Assembly: GCA_022393335.1 (NCBI GenBank)
Contig: JAJEKB010021279.1
Coordinates: forward strand, 176,711 to 240,710
DNA from: Macrotrachela quadricornifera
Lineage: Eukaryota > Rotifera > Eurotatoria > Philodinida > Philodinidae
DNA length: 64,000 nt
Reading direction: 5' to 3'
Shown here: positions 22,636-35,681 of the stretch, piece after piece
How the letters are laid out: each line of letters opens with the position of its first letter
Numbering within the stretch: position 1 is the stretch's first letter
Notes under the pieces: model-generated
Told to the model about the DNA's origin: nothing
The model's input: only the letters and a program-made list of their open reading frames with translations
Databases searched by the model: none
Position numbers and translations under genes: made by a program

Positions 22636-23150
22636 TTATTCTATAGCACCATGCTTCTCTTTAAAATAATCAAAGCAAAAAAATTTATCATTTGCTGTCG
22701 CTGTACTCGCTTCTCTTAATTGTTGTTGCCTGATTTTCTCATAGCAATCAGCGCAGCGCCTGCAGACATCGCAAGCAAATCGTTTCTTTTCTTCGAGCTT
22801 GTCATCAGGAAGTTTGTGCTTCGTTTGGCTTGTTGATATTTGTCTCGGGCCAGGTTTCAGCTTTTCGGATGGTATACTAAGTAGTAAAGATCGCATAAGG
22901 CTTTCGCGAAACTGCAGCATGATTTTCCTTGTATGTCAAATAACTATTGACCATAGCTGTCGCAAAAATTAATTCAAATGTCATTTTTCGACATTCTTTT
23001 ATTGAGTGCTTGAGACATGCATAGTACGCTGATAGCTGATCAAATAAATTAATACCTTGTCTTCCTTTGTTGTAATCCAGCACAACTTGTGGCTTCATAA
23101 TACACGAGGCCTGTGAATCCATCTTTTCGTCAGCAACTTCTTCGTCTGAA
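22636..23150 (-). mobile_element. piggyBac-type transposase remnant 2 (C-terminal part)
   Basis: Overlapping frames give the C-terminal third of a piggyBac-type transposase. The first block reads KPQVVLDYNKGRQGINLFDQ, then LSAYYACLKHSIKECRKMTF, then ATAMVNSYLTYKENH. After a frame break come FRESLMRSLL, PGPRQIS, and a cysteine-rich tail (FACDVCRRCADCYEK, FFCFDYF). The tail matches the C-terminal zinc-binding region of the superfamily. The GGVD position that holds a catalytic Asp reads QGIN. Upstream catalytic domains are absent. Wording differs clearly from remnant 1, so this is another lineage. Confidence 0.8.
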
Positions 23151-25552
23151 ATTTTAGATTAAAAAAAAGAGCTCACTCAGTGAAATGAGCCAGCACTCTC
23201 TTCTGTATCTGTTTTTTCAAACGATATGTGAACCATTCCCAAAGGAGATGATTGAAAAATTACTGGCTTTTTCGCACTCTGGAAATAATACAGAATGAAA
23301 ATAAATTTTTAATAGTATAAAAGATCGGTTAAATTTCTTTCATTTAACATCCTAAAAGTGTTCAGCATCACACAATTAATTGTTATCTTTATTATCGATA
23401 ACGGCACTTATTATAATTTCATCATTGTTAAGTTTTTGTTTACGTCGACATTGATTAAAAGATTGGAGATATTTAATGCTACGGTCTAAGACAATTTATT
23501 TTACATTATATGTTTGTAGATATTGTCTAATATGTCTAGACATATAGATATTAGAAGTCTCCCTGTGATGATGTTAGGACATTTTCCTTTCGTTCTTCTA
23601 TCGCATATACATTAGGATTTTTTCCTTTCCTCTCATATATGTATAGGATTATTGTTCTGATAGTTTTCTGTTATCATTTGTTTATTGTTTACAATAAATC
23701 ACAAACTCCTGTTTTCTCCAACACTTACATCTATGTCTTGTTTTCCTTTATTGACTCATGCCTTCACCCTTCAACCAAATGAAAAGAAAGAGTGAAAGAT
23801 GATACTACAAAAAAAATGTAAAAGAAAACATTCAAATTTCAGCTGTTTATTTCGTTGATACTGTAAAATAAATATAATATAGAAAAGAACAGAGTTGCGT
23901 AACTATTCAGTTCAATGTAATAAAAGACTTATCATACGAAGGTACAAACGATAGAAAGAAAACAAATAGCTGTGCACACTGAAAATGCCAATGTATTCAT
24001 TTATTAAGGCGTGAAGACATATGAAAATTAATATGTTGAAGCTATTTTCCTTAGAAAATCGAATTGCCGTGAAAACGTAAAAAAAAGAACAGTGAAGTTT
24101 ATGTAATTGATTAACTTAAAAACAAACAATGTAAGGATTATTGTGATTGTTTTTTTTCTCTGATGTGTTTTATATGTGCGAAACATGTTTTTTTTCCGTT
24201 TGTGTATACGCATATTGTCAACATTAGTTCCACTTTATCATTCTTTACACATATATAAACCTGTCTAGATTGACTATAAAATCTAATCAAAACTACAACA
24301 GTATTTTGCAATTATACACATGTCTAGACAGAAATTATTCTGATACAATACAAGTCTATCAAGTATTTTAAAAATACAGAAGCATTTTTTGAAATTCGAA
24401 CTTCAACTCCAAAAAATCAATTTTATGACATAAATCCTCACGGTGAACAAAATTCTGCTAAGAATTCAAAAGATTCAGTCAAAATTTAACGATGAGTCTG
24501 TACAGGATTCTAAAGTTGCATATGACAAACAAGTACTAATAACGATAATATCTTTTTCATCAAAACAATATTTAACTGATAAATAATTTAAAAAGCATCC
24601 TACAAATAAGTATTCTCTATTTCATATATTTGCACATATTAGAATTCGATATCAGACACTCGAGAGAATATATCTCTCTTTTAATTCAGAATCTGACAAT
24701 ACTTGAAATTGTTAGTAGAACCATAAAAAAATCTATAAACTATCAACAGTATAGTTATACAGGAAATCTAACAAGCTCTAAGATTTTCAATTGACAAGAC
24801 AAAATCCTACTGAGAACTTAATAAGAAGAAAAAAAGCTGATTTTTTCATTACAAGGATTGCTTCGATCGCAAACATGTTTTTGCTTCCTTAGTTCTGATC
24901 CTAATTATTTTCAACAATAAAGATCACAAGATTTTTCTCTATTATTCTATACTCCTTCATTGTATCTTATCATTTTATTGTATGAAATCTTTCTTTTGAT
25001 TTTACTTCTTTATCACATAAACCAGTTGACTAAATTTTTCCTATTTCAGTATGATTGTCTACATGATAAGAATAAAACAAGACATGCTGCACTATTAAGA
25101 TCTAATTGATCATTTTTTTAAAGATTTTATTTGCTTTTTAGTTTGAAACGTAATCTTTCAAAAAATGTGCGAAGCTTTTTAACTTATATAAATCAATATA
25201 CCGAAATTTTGTCTACACTTTAGCAAACATCGTATATTAAAATCTATTTATATTGATGAATTAACGAAACTTTCTACAGAATGTATCATGATATTTACAT
25301 TGGTGAAATTATTATCCAATTAAGTTCTAATTAGCGATATCTGTCCAATAAAAATAAAAATTATTTAAATTTTTATAATAAAAAAAAAACTAAATTAATT
25401 GATAAAAACATTTTAATAAAATTTCATTGCATATAAAAATAACCAATCATGACAATGAATTGAATCTTCACCTCTATTCATTGATTTTTCTTTTATTTGT
25501 TTATTTTGATTCATCTTTATTCTAAAGATTTATCAAAACAAAATTATTTAAA
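23151..25552. other. Gene-poor stretch, possible solo LTR
   Basis: No gene was found. The segment of about 23520-23722 begins TGTCTAATATG, contains an AATAAA near its end, and finishes CTCCAACA. That layout resembles an LTR, but no partner LTR or convincing target-site duplication is visible. The rest is AT-rich and featureless up to the 5' flank of PABPN1. Confidence 0.35.
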
Positions 25553-26483
25553 ATGGATATAACAACACAAAATGGAAATATTAATCGTGGTAGTTCATCA
25601 AATACAGATCCTATTCTTAGTTCTGATGGACAAGAAAATGTTTCAGATTCTCTTTTGGATACATCAGAAATGGGTGATGAAGCTGATCTCGAATCAATGC
25701 GTAAACGTATACGAGAAATGGAAGAAGAAGCTGAAAAATTAAAACAAATGCAACTTGAAGTTGAAAAACAAATGCAATTACCTGGTACACCAGGTACACG
25801 TAAGTAATTTTTTGTCTATCTTTCAATAATATTTATTTTTTTTTAATTTAATTTAGCTCCATTTCCAACAATTGAAGAAAAAATGGATGCAGATCAACGA
25901 TCAGTTTATGTTGGAAATGTATAATATTAGACAAATAATTTTTTATATAAATAATATTTCTATATTATTTAATATAGGTTGATTACTCTGCAACAGCACA
26001 AGAACTTGAAAATCATTTTCATGGTTGTGGATCTATTCATAGAGTTACTATTTTATGTGATAAATTTACTGGTCAACCAAAAGGGTATATATATATATAT
26101 ATTATATCTATTTAATATAAATATTATTCTTTTTTTTAGTTTTGCTTATGTTGAATTTTCTGACAAAGATTCTGTACAAACGGCTCTTGCTCTTGATGAT
26201 TCATTATTTAAAGGACGTCAAATAAAAGTAATTGAAAAACGAACTAATCGACCTGGTGTATCAACAACTGATCGACCGCCACGTGGTGCACTCCGTGGTT
26301 TTGGACGTGCTCGATTTCCACGTGGTGCTGCCTACATGCCTTATATATCTGCACCTTATCGAGGTCGCATTGCTCGACCTTTTTTTCGGTATAAAATTTC
26401 TTATACAAATAATTTTATTTATTTATTCTTTTTTGTTAATTAGGGGTCGTGGTCGATCGAGTTATTTCTATTCACCTTATTAA
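25553..26483 (+). CDS. PABPN1: Polyadenylate-binding protein 2 (nuclear)
   Basis: The exons are 25553-25799, 25857-25918, 25978-26084, 26140-26388 and 26444-26483, giving 234 residues; all four introns are 53-59 bases and keep frame. The protein stimulates poly(A) polymerase and sets tail length in the nucleus. The layout is the family's. An acidic N terminus and a coiled coil (about 43-76, [20 protein letters not shown]) are followed by [20 protein letters not shown], then one RRM with RNP2 VYVGNV (99-104) and RNP1 KGFAYVEF (138-145). The C-terminal tail is rich in Arg and Gly ([28 protein letters not shown]), the type methylated on arginine. It lacks the N-terminal alanine run of the human protein. 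A pyrimidine-rich region and AAAG lie shortly before the start. Confidence 0.95.
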
Positions 26484-27715
26484 TATGATAAATTTCAATT
26501 AAACCGGTTTTGTTCTATCATCATTATTCTTCTTCTCTTTGCACTTGTACGAAACAGACTTCTCCAAAAAAAAAATGTCACTGCCTTTGGATGATGACAA
26601 TAAATGCACACCTGTTTTCGTTCGGTGAGAATATGTAATGTTCATTGTCTTTGTTTTTCTTTCTCTATTACTTGTAGTTGATTGTTTTCTGTGTTAATAT
26701 TTCTGTCTCTCTACTTTATATTCTTATCATCGTGGTAAAAAAAAGCACTTATTGTATAAAAAAAAAGGAAACAAGAAGCTACTAAAAAAAAAGTTTCTGT
26801 TTAGTATGAGAGATAATAACATAAGTTACATTTGAAATCTATTTTTCTTTCTATTTTTTCATCATTTCGATAATTATCAAAGATTAATCGATTTTTCTTT
26901 TTATTTAAAAAAAAAAGATATATAGGACAGTGTGAATGGATTTGTTTATTGGCTACATCTTGATTTACTACATTCGACTTTTCGGATTAATCTAAAAAAA
27001 AATAAATTTTAAGAATAATAAAAAAAAAGATAAAAAAATATTAATATGAAATGGTTTTCACCTCCAATAACAATCAAAATGGTTTATATTAATAAAGTAA
27101 TATAGTTTATTTTTATTTTTATATACATATAAAAAAAAATTTGTTTTGAAATTTGTAATTTTTATCTTCTGTATATTTTTCTTACATTAGTAAATTCTAA
27201 TGTAATTTCTCTTCTAATAAAGAAAAGATATTTTCAATATATATATTAGTTACATTAATCATGACGCATGATAAAATATTAGTAAATTGAGTCGAATCAT
27301 GATTAAATATCAAATGTACGCATATTATAAAAACATATAAAAAACAAAAGTCATGTTAATATGAAAAAAGTGAACTACTTCATTGTAGGAAGCAAAAATG
27401 ACAGTATATTAACCTTTTCTGATGTAATTTTTTTTATTCATCAGACCATATTATTAAGAAACGGAAATATTGGAAAATATATCGTAGAATAAATAGAAAA
27501 AAGAAATAATCGTTGCGCTTGAATAAATTTTTCTTCATATTTTGCGTAGTATGAATCATTGTGTATGTAGTATTTGACGCAAATCATATATTTTACGCCT
27601 TATTTGCTGGGGATATTACAGGTAAATATACAATACGTATATAAACATTATAATAAATTATTATGAATCAAAGGATACATTTTATACTCTTATGTAAACA
27701 TATTTAAAACTATAT
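26484..27715. other. 3' UTR and intergenic sequence
   Basis: The first part is the 3' flank of PABPN1, with many A runs. The rest is AT-rich, with no gene or clear repeat. Confidence 0.45.
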
Positions 27716-28603
27716 ATGGATAATAATAATAATAATAATAAAATGAGAAAGTTTGAGTTAAATTCTAATGATGATCTTATACTTGTTGGTTATGAATGGT
27801 TAGCATGTAAAAATCCATCTTCACCAAAAGCTGTAATTATTCTTATACATGGTGTGGCAGAATATGCTGAACGATATAAACATGTCGCTGCTTTTTATAA
27901 TGACGAGGATATAGCAGTTATTTCAATGGATCTTCGTGGTCATGGTTCCAGTGGGGGAGATCCCGTTTTTATACCAACGGTTGAAGCTATGTTTAAAGAT
28001 ATTGATTTATTAATAAACGAAGCACGACGTCGATATCCATCATGTCCAGCTATTCTTTATGGACATTCAATGGGTGGAAATTTAGCATTATCATATACAC
28101 TTGATCGATATAAAAATGCGTCAAATGAATGTCCATATAAAGCTATAATAGTAACGAGTCCTTGGATTCGTCTAGCTCGATTTCTTCAACCACCTCGTCC
28201 TATTCATTCACTAATTCGAAAAATTGGTGGCATTCGTCCAAATTTAAAAGTTCCATTAATATTTAATTCTCGTGTAATTGCACGTGATGAAGATATTGTT
28301 AGTGCTTATGAAAAAGATCCTTATATACATCGTTCAGCAACATTATCTCTTGTTCATACAATGGGTAATATGGCAAATATACTTGATCGAACATCATGTA
28401 CATTTCATATACCTGTATTAATTCAACATGGAGAAGCTGATTCAGTAACAAGTCATAATGCAAGCTCTAGATTTGCTGATCGTGGACAAAACATTGAATT
28501 TAAAAGTTGGCCTAAGTGTTACCATGAATTACATAATGATACAGATAAAGAACAAATATTCGATTTTACATTAAAATGGATATTTAAAAAAATTTTATCT
28601 TAA
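27716..28603 (+). CDS. Monoacylglycerol lipase-like alpha/beta hydrolase
   Basis: An intronless 295-residue serine hydrolase (Hydrolase_4 / serine aminopeptidase S33 fold), close in length and motifs to monoacylglycerol lipase, which cleaves monoglycerides to glycerol and fatty acid. The oxyanion-hole HG motif is in LIHGVAEYAERY (44-53), DLRGHGSSGG is at 72-81, and the nucleophile Ser118 is in GHSMGG. The acid is probably Asp242 (QHGEADSV) and the base His270 (KCYHELHND). The N terminus has an Asn run. No signal peptide is visible. Membrane association through the cap region is usual for the family and not shown here. Substrate preference is inferred. Confidence 0.9.
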   Translation: MDNNNNNNKMRKFELNSNDDLILVGYEWLACKNPSSPKAVIILIHGVAEYAERYKHVAAFYNDEDIAVISMDLRGHGSSGGDPVFIPTVEAMFKDIDLLINEARRRYPSCPAILYGHSMGGNLALSYTLDRYKNASNECPYKAIIVTSPWIRLARFLQPPRPIHSLIRKIGGIRPNLKVPLIFNSRVIARDEDIVSAYEKDPYIHRSATLSLVHTMGNMANILDRTSCTFHIPVLIQHGEADSVTSHNASSRFADRGQNIEFKSWPKCYHELHNDTDKEQIFDFTLKWIFKKILS

Positions 28604-30205
28604 ATTATATTGGATTATTGTATTATATGTCCTTAAGAGATTATTAAAAATGAAGAAGGAAAATAAAATATACTATTTCTTCTTCTTTTTTTTCTCGTAT
28701 TTTCTTTTATATAAACAATTTACTGATTTTGTTTATGCAGCTTTTACTTTTGACGTTAGTCTTCAGATATTGACTTGCATTCTATTTTATTATTTCTCTG
28801 TAAGAGTATTTTGTTTTTTATTATATATAAATTGATTATATAGGACAGGAATTTTTAGCATTTACTGAAGCAATATCTAATATCATATTCAAAATATGAA
28901 AACGAAATTTTTCTTTTATTCCAGGTAATAGATAATATTGATCATTGATAGAAATGTTTGTAGTTATTAATCATAGAGTAAAATATCTTACAAATGCCTC
29001 GATTTCTTTTTTGTATATAAATGGAACCAAAATGAGAAGTTGATATTTACATATTACAAACATATCTACATATATGAGATAGAGAAGAAAGAAGAATAAG
29101 AAGAAGAGTAAACCAAGCACTTATCCTACTTTTTAAGGACAACAATATGGAGAGAAGATGTATAAATATTTCTTCTTTCCAACTGCGTAATATATAAAAC
29201 AAGAATATAAAGAGAACGATTCTCTAGATATTGAATTTTATTATAAATATATCATTAATATAATATAAATAAAAAAGAAAGCCTCAAGCTGAACTTATAT
29301 GAATATCATAACAAATATATTATACAAGAAAAAAAAAAAAAAAAAAACTCGTAAAAATGCATGATGATAGACTACTAGTTATTCAATAAGACATAAGAAA
29401 AACAAAGAACAATAGAAGATAATCTAACAAAACGACTGACATATCTCATTCTAAGTTGACTTGTCGTAAAAGGAAGAATCATTTGACGTTATGATAACAC
29501 TTGGTAATTGCTTATACACACTCGTTCTTATCATTGTCATTGTTATTGTTTGTCTGACAAGTCGATTATATTTTGTTTTGCTGATCAGAATCTATTTCTT
29601 TAAATACAAAACTTAAAGTAAGTTGATATTTTTCATTAATAACAATCTCAGCATGATATATATTTTTTTTTTATACCTAGATTATGACTAAGAATGTTTA
29701 TTTATTATTCTCGTTAATATCTTATTTCTAATTGTGACCTTGTTCTTCGTCACTCATCGTTTATAAAAGAAGATAGTACTTGATATAAATGTTGTTTTTT
29801 TTTTTCTTTAATCAATATCAACAATCTTTCATCTTCGTATCATTGACATTGACCATCTTTGATTATTAAAGGACAAATATACTATTTTGTTTGATTTCTC
29901 ATTTATTTTGCTAATATCAGAGAAAAAAAAAAGAGTATATATGATAGACCTGAAAACATCTTATTAAAAAAAAAAACGAAGAACAATATATATATATATA
30001 CATATACAAAAAAATAAATAATAGAAAGAAATAGTTACATTAAGTGTCTATAGGCTATTACTAGTCAGAAAAAAAAGAATATCTCGAAGATATATGTATG
30101 TTTGAAGAAAAAAAGACAATTGATGAATATCATCAAGAGTATGTTCTATTATTCATTTTCAAAGATAACAAAGAAAAAGTCTATTATATTAATTTTAGTA
30201 TAGAA
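28604..30205. other. Intergenic, AT-rich
   Basis: No supportable gene; a hydrophobic frame at 28650-28835 looks like chance T-rich sequence. There is an A run at 29330-29347 and TA repeats at about 29985-30005. ATTTTAG directly before the next start (30193-30199) looks like a splice acceptor. Confidence 0.45.
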
Positions 30206-33200
30206 ATGACAACAACAACGCCAAATGAATTTCTTCAATTTGCAAAAGAAATGGGTCTTGGTCAAATAAATTCAACATCATTACCATTATCAAATAATAA
30301 TAATAATAACAATGGTTATAATTTAACTGGTCTATCTGTATTAAATAATTTATGTCATCTTATTGAACATATACATATGTTAAAAGCTGAAAATAATCGT
30401 TTACGTTCACATTTAGAATTAGTTAATCATGTTGAAAAATTTTTATTAAAAAATGAAGAATATAATAAATTATTAAATAAAAAAGAAAAAAAACTTCTTC
30501 ATACAACATCAACATCAATTCATAATTATGATGGTGAATATGATGAAGAAAATCCTTTAAAATTATCACCATCAAATTCATTAAAAATAAAAAAACATAA
30601 TCTATCGAATTTATCAATAGCAAGTAGAGAACGACAAGGTAATATAAATTTTTTTTATATTCTATATTCTATTAATTCATATTTCATTTAATCAAATGAC
30701 TGACAATAACAAAAGTTTAGTAGTTAATCAAACTGTCAACTACAATTATCTTATATAAAAACACATGTTGTCTTTATAATATATTATAATAAAAATAATA
30801 TTTCATTATATTCAATATCTTTTTTTCTTTTAAGGTATAGATTTTGTTAATAATCATGAAGATTTATCTTCAATATCACATATTGAACATGATCAATCAG
30901 AGATGATAGATAATAATTTAGGTATAGAAATAATTTAATTATCTTTAATAATTTTTATACATTTTATTAGGTTGGAATCATTGGAATAAAGTTCGACATG
31001 CATTAAAATTTTCACTTCGACGAAAACATGATTTATCACCAAGTCCAATATTAACACATACGGATCGAATAATTCCAGCTATTAATATTTCAATTGAAAG
31101 TGATGATGATCATTTAGAAGATAATAAATATCAAAAGAAAAAGAAAAAAGTTTTAATTGTAAATAATAATCGACATGGTCATTTAGGAGAAGAAACTGAT
31201 CAAGATGATGAATCAATTGAATTTAATAGAATATATCATAAACGAAAACTTTATAAAAATAATTCAAATAATTCATTAAATAATAAACGACAAGAATTAT
31301 TAACATCAAATTTACCTATGATTTCAACAACAGTTGATGATGAACATTTATTATCACGAAAACAATCAAAAATTGGTATATTAGATCATTTTATTTTTCC
31401 TAAACGATTCATGAATATCCTATTATATATTATTATTAACGAAAGTAGATAGAAATTTGAGATTTATATGATGTTTATATAATCAAGTATATATGCAAAC
31501 GAAAAGATGATTATTAATACGATATGAAATACAGTATTTTATTCGATTTTTATGATTTGATCTCCATTTTGTATTCGAGATAATTCAACATGAGAAATTA
31601 TTCTTTTCTAACGTGTTACATCGTCAGTTGTTGTTGTAAGTAGGTGGGATAATCAAAACCATCAAGAGAACTCGATCGACTTTAGGTACAATCATTTATC
31701 ATTCTTATATTAATGTAACCCCATTGGCGCAGTTTGATGTCATTTTGCATAGCATTTATGTATTGTCTGTTTTGTTTTACTTCTAAATTGATTATTTCAG
31801 TTAAAAAGATAGAAAGTACTGATACAAAAATATAAATGAAATTTTATAAGTTTTAGAATAACCAACTAATTAATCGAAAATATTTATTGATAACTATAAA
31901 AAAAAGGATTTCTTTTTTACTGTGATTAGTCAACAGATAGAAATGTAACCTTTACAAATCTCTATATCTATACTTTCACATAGTTAATTTATTATTTTTC
32001 GAAACATTGTTATAATTGATTTCTGATAAATTCTCTAGAAGAATATGTCCTTCGAATGACAAAAATTACCATTTAATATCTGGCTATATTTTTACATTAT
32101 TCAAAAAAAAAACATATGAAACATACCATATTTTAATATGACTAACAGATACAACTGAGATGTTTCTTATAATTAGTGCTTGTATATCCCTTCTCTGTTA
32201 ACACTCGATCTTGCATTTCAAGATTTATTATATCTGAAAAAAAAAACGTAAATATTATCTAGAATTCTATTCTGATTAATGCTTTTCGTATTCTAACTAT
32301 AATATAGATATAAATAAACATCTATCTTATCTCTAATTTAATTTCCATTGGGACTGTTTACATAAAGAATATTGTCAAAACAAACTTATGAAAAATCTTC
32401 TACTATACACACATATTGAGTAAGATAAAATAGTTGTAAGATCAAATATTTCTATATGAATATATATTGAACTTTTTTTTTTTAATAATTTTTAAGCTCA
32501 TTATCGACATAAATTACGTTCAAAACTTATTACAGTTAAAAAACAATTTAGTGATCAAGGTTCATCATTATCATTACGTCATTTAACAGGTATATTTATA
32601 TATATATATACATATATCATTAAAAATAAAAATAATTTTAGGATCTGGATTAAATCATGCATTACTTTCAGCTAAATTAGCTCCAGCAATGACAAAATCT
32701 TATCAACAAAAAATGCGTGAATGGGAAACAATGCAAAAAAGTCAATTTTTAGTTAATTATCGTCGACAATCAATTGCAAATAAAATTGAATTAAATAATA
32801 ATAATAATAATTCAAGAAAAACATCAATTATATCAACAATTAATGAAATAACAGATGAACCAATAACATTATCTCTAGATAAATTAAATTCTAATAATGA
32901 AAATACTAATATAATAACAACACTTAGTCCTATATTATCACCAAATCAACGTTCACTTATTGTTTATCAATGGCATGAAATAATGTCTGAAGAAATATTT
33001 CTTCGTCATTATAATGAATATTTAGAAAAACAAATGCAACAATTAAAACAACTTGAAATTGATTTAAAATCATTAAAAACAAGTATTTTTTGTACAAATA
33101 ATCAACAATATTTATTAAAACATCGTTCTATGACAAGTATTGAACAACTTGATCAAGATTTATTAGATCAACATAGACAAACATATTTACCCCAACGTTG

Positions 33201-34556
33201 TCGATCATATCAATCATTAATATCTATGCCAGCATCATGGGTATTAGCTGTACAAAGTGCTGCTTATTCTGATATATTAGATGGTACATCAAATAAAACA
33301 ACTGAACGTGCAATTATATTTAATAAAAATTTTTTTAATCAATTAAAACATTTTAAAAATAAACGACAATATTTTGAACAAAATACAACTAAAAATTTAC
33401 AAAAATTAACTAATTCAAAGTAAGATTTATTTTATACAAATTTATCAAATAGATTATATAGTTACTATTGTACAAAAAAAAACCATATCCAAAAGAATCT
33501 ATTTCTACTTTATATATCAGAAAAAAAAATCTAACTTGTCATATAGATAATAAGAACATAGCGTTGACGTATTTCATAAAAAAAAAATATTTCAACAAGT
33601 TTTCTTGTTATCAAATCAACATCACAATTGATAAAAAAAAGAAAAGATTATCGAATATTATTTCTAAAAATACTTTTCATTTTATATTTAATTATAGAAA
33701 TAACAATATTTCATCGGAGGAAAATTTAAATAAAAAACGATTAAATCGTTCACGTACAAAAATTATTTTAGCACGTGGATGTTTACGTAAATTATCACTT
33801 AAATCACCGAGTATTATGTCTCAATCAATAATACCATTACAAACAATAACAACAATAACATTACCGAAATTAGAAACATCATCTCATATTGATCTTTTAT
33901 CAACACCAAATAGTGAACCAGAACCAAGTCTTCCATCATCATCATCAACAACACTTAATAAACGTTCAAAACGTTCACGTTTTGATTTTAAAAAAACTTT
34001 ACAACGTAGTAAAAGTATATGTATGACACAATTTAATTCATGGCTTCAACGTCATCGACAACATTCATCTGTACCTAGACGAAAATCAGCTGTAGAAACA
34101 AAAATAAATAAAGATATATTATCAACACCATCTTCAACACCAAAATTATTTGGTTCACCTCGTTTAGCTCGTTTACATCAAAGAATATTTAAACAACATC
34201 CTTCTCCTAATTTACCAATAGTATCATCAATAGAATTTCCATCATTACCATCAACATCAATTACAGAACTTCCTTCATTACCATCATCATCATTAGATGA
34301 TTCAGAAAAACCATGTCAAACTCAAGAACAACCAGTTCGAATCTATTTACCTAGTCGAACATCTCCAATAACTGGACATATACGAATTACGGATATTAAT
34401 ATTATAAATGATAATAATATAACAACACCTCCAATGTCAAAAATAACATCACCAATAATAAATCGACGAAATTTATCATCATCAATAAAAACATCAACAG
34501 CTCAAGAACGACGAGAAAGTTTTGTACTTTTATCAAAAATTCATAATAAGAAATAA
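30206..34556 (+). CDS. 884-residue Ser/Asn-rich protein, unknown function
   Basis: Six exons join in frame: 30206-30638, 30835-30921, 30971-31375, 32497-32589, 32642-33419 and 33698-34556. I prefer the Met at 30206 over 30098 because an AATTTTAG acceptor ends seven bases before it and the sequence turns coding-like there. An N-terminal coiled coil (about residues 47-95: LIEHIHMLKAENNRLRSHLE) is followed by low-complexity Asn, Lys and Asp-rich stretches. The best-ordered block is spread over exons 4-5: KLITVKKQFSDQGSSLSLRH, then LLSAKLAPAMTKSYQQKMRE, then HEIMSEEIFLRHYNEYLEKQ. It is probably a conserved domain. The C-terminal exon is basic with many SP/TP sites (STPSSTPKLFGSPRL). I cannot name the family. 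A cytoskeletal or signalling scaffold is possible. Confidence 0.72.
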
Positions 34557-35645
34557 ACAATTTTTCATTTTTTATTTATAATAATTAATATATTCTTTAA
34601 TAAAAATTTTTTTTCCTATATACATATATATATATATACATTTTTTTCCATATTATTTATTTTTCTTTCTTTTAACAACTTATTTTACAGTAAATATTAC
34701 TGCTTTCGACAACATGTCAACACTTGATTAGAATCGAAAAACATTGTTATTGTCGTTCTTAAGGCAATATCTTCGTCGTTGTTGATTGACTTGCTTCGCT
34801 TATACCATCTGTTGTATCTCTTTCTTTTCCTTAAAATAATCTTAGCTGAATTACAAAACATATTTTAGTTGCATCAATATAAATATTACTATGCATACAA
34901 TCATTATACATAACACAAAATAGAATATAAAGTCATTCTGTAAGAAAATACATCTGTTTTTTAACTATATCTCATATTTTCCTATGTAAGTTAAGTAATT
35001 TGACACTTAAATATATGAACAAATATTTTATAGATAATAGTATTTGTTGTTTTTTTATTATTATTGATTCTATTATATAGACCTGGATATATATATATAT
35101 ATATATGCTTATTCTTTGATCATTTAATCAAAAAGAGTAAAGTCGATTTAACCTAATACATATGTAAATGGAATACAAAAAATGTATAGAAAACTCCGAC
35201 ATTTATGGTGAGGATTCGACATCACGTTTGTAATATATTAATACATTTAAATAAGTTCTTTTCATTGGATAGTATAATCAATTAGATTGAGCTAATATTA
35301 GCCTATGTGGGCGATAAGTTTTTCAGTTCATTGAATATAGTGTAATGTAATCGATTATAAATTCATATTGAATCTATTTTTCAATGTATAATTATATGCA
35401 TATCAAGATCATATGTATTTATTATCAAAATATTTTATTACTATATATAAATATGTACATAGAAATATTTTAAGAAAATAATATATTTATTTGTTAAATT
35501 AATAATAGTTATATATAAATATATAAGTATCCTTAAAATAAAACTGTATATCATATTTGATTGATTGAATCGTATGTTCGTAGAAATATTTTTCGGATGT
35601 CTAATTGAATAAAACGATAGAATGAGTCTAGTATTCAATTGTCTT

Positions 35646-35681
<36 letters not shown>

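Noticed and set aside
28650..28835. Hydrophobic small ORF after the lipase-like gene
   Set aside because: Composed mainly of T-rich runs giving Phe, Tyr and Leu; no signal-anchor architecture or homologue recognised.
30098..30205. Upstream in-frame Met for the 884-residue gene
   Set aside because: A splice-acceptor-like AATTTTAG sits just before the Met at 30206, and the upstream peptide is Lys/Tyr/Phe-rich and unlike the rest.
33468..33697. N-terminal part of the long frame ending at 34556
   Set aside because: The open frame extends upstream by chance. Coding sequence begins at the acceptor at 33697, which joins in phase to the exon ending at 33419.
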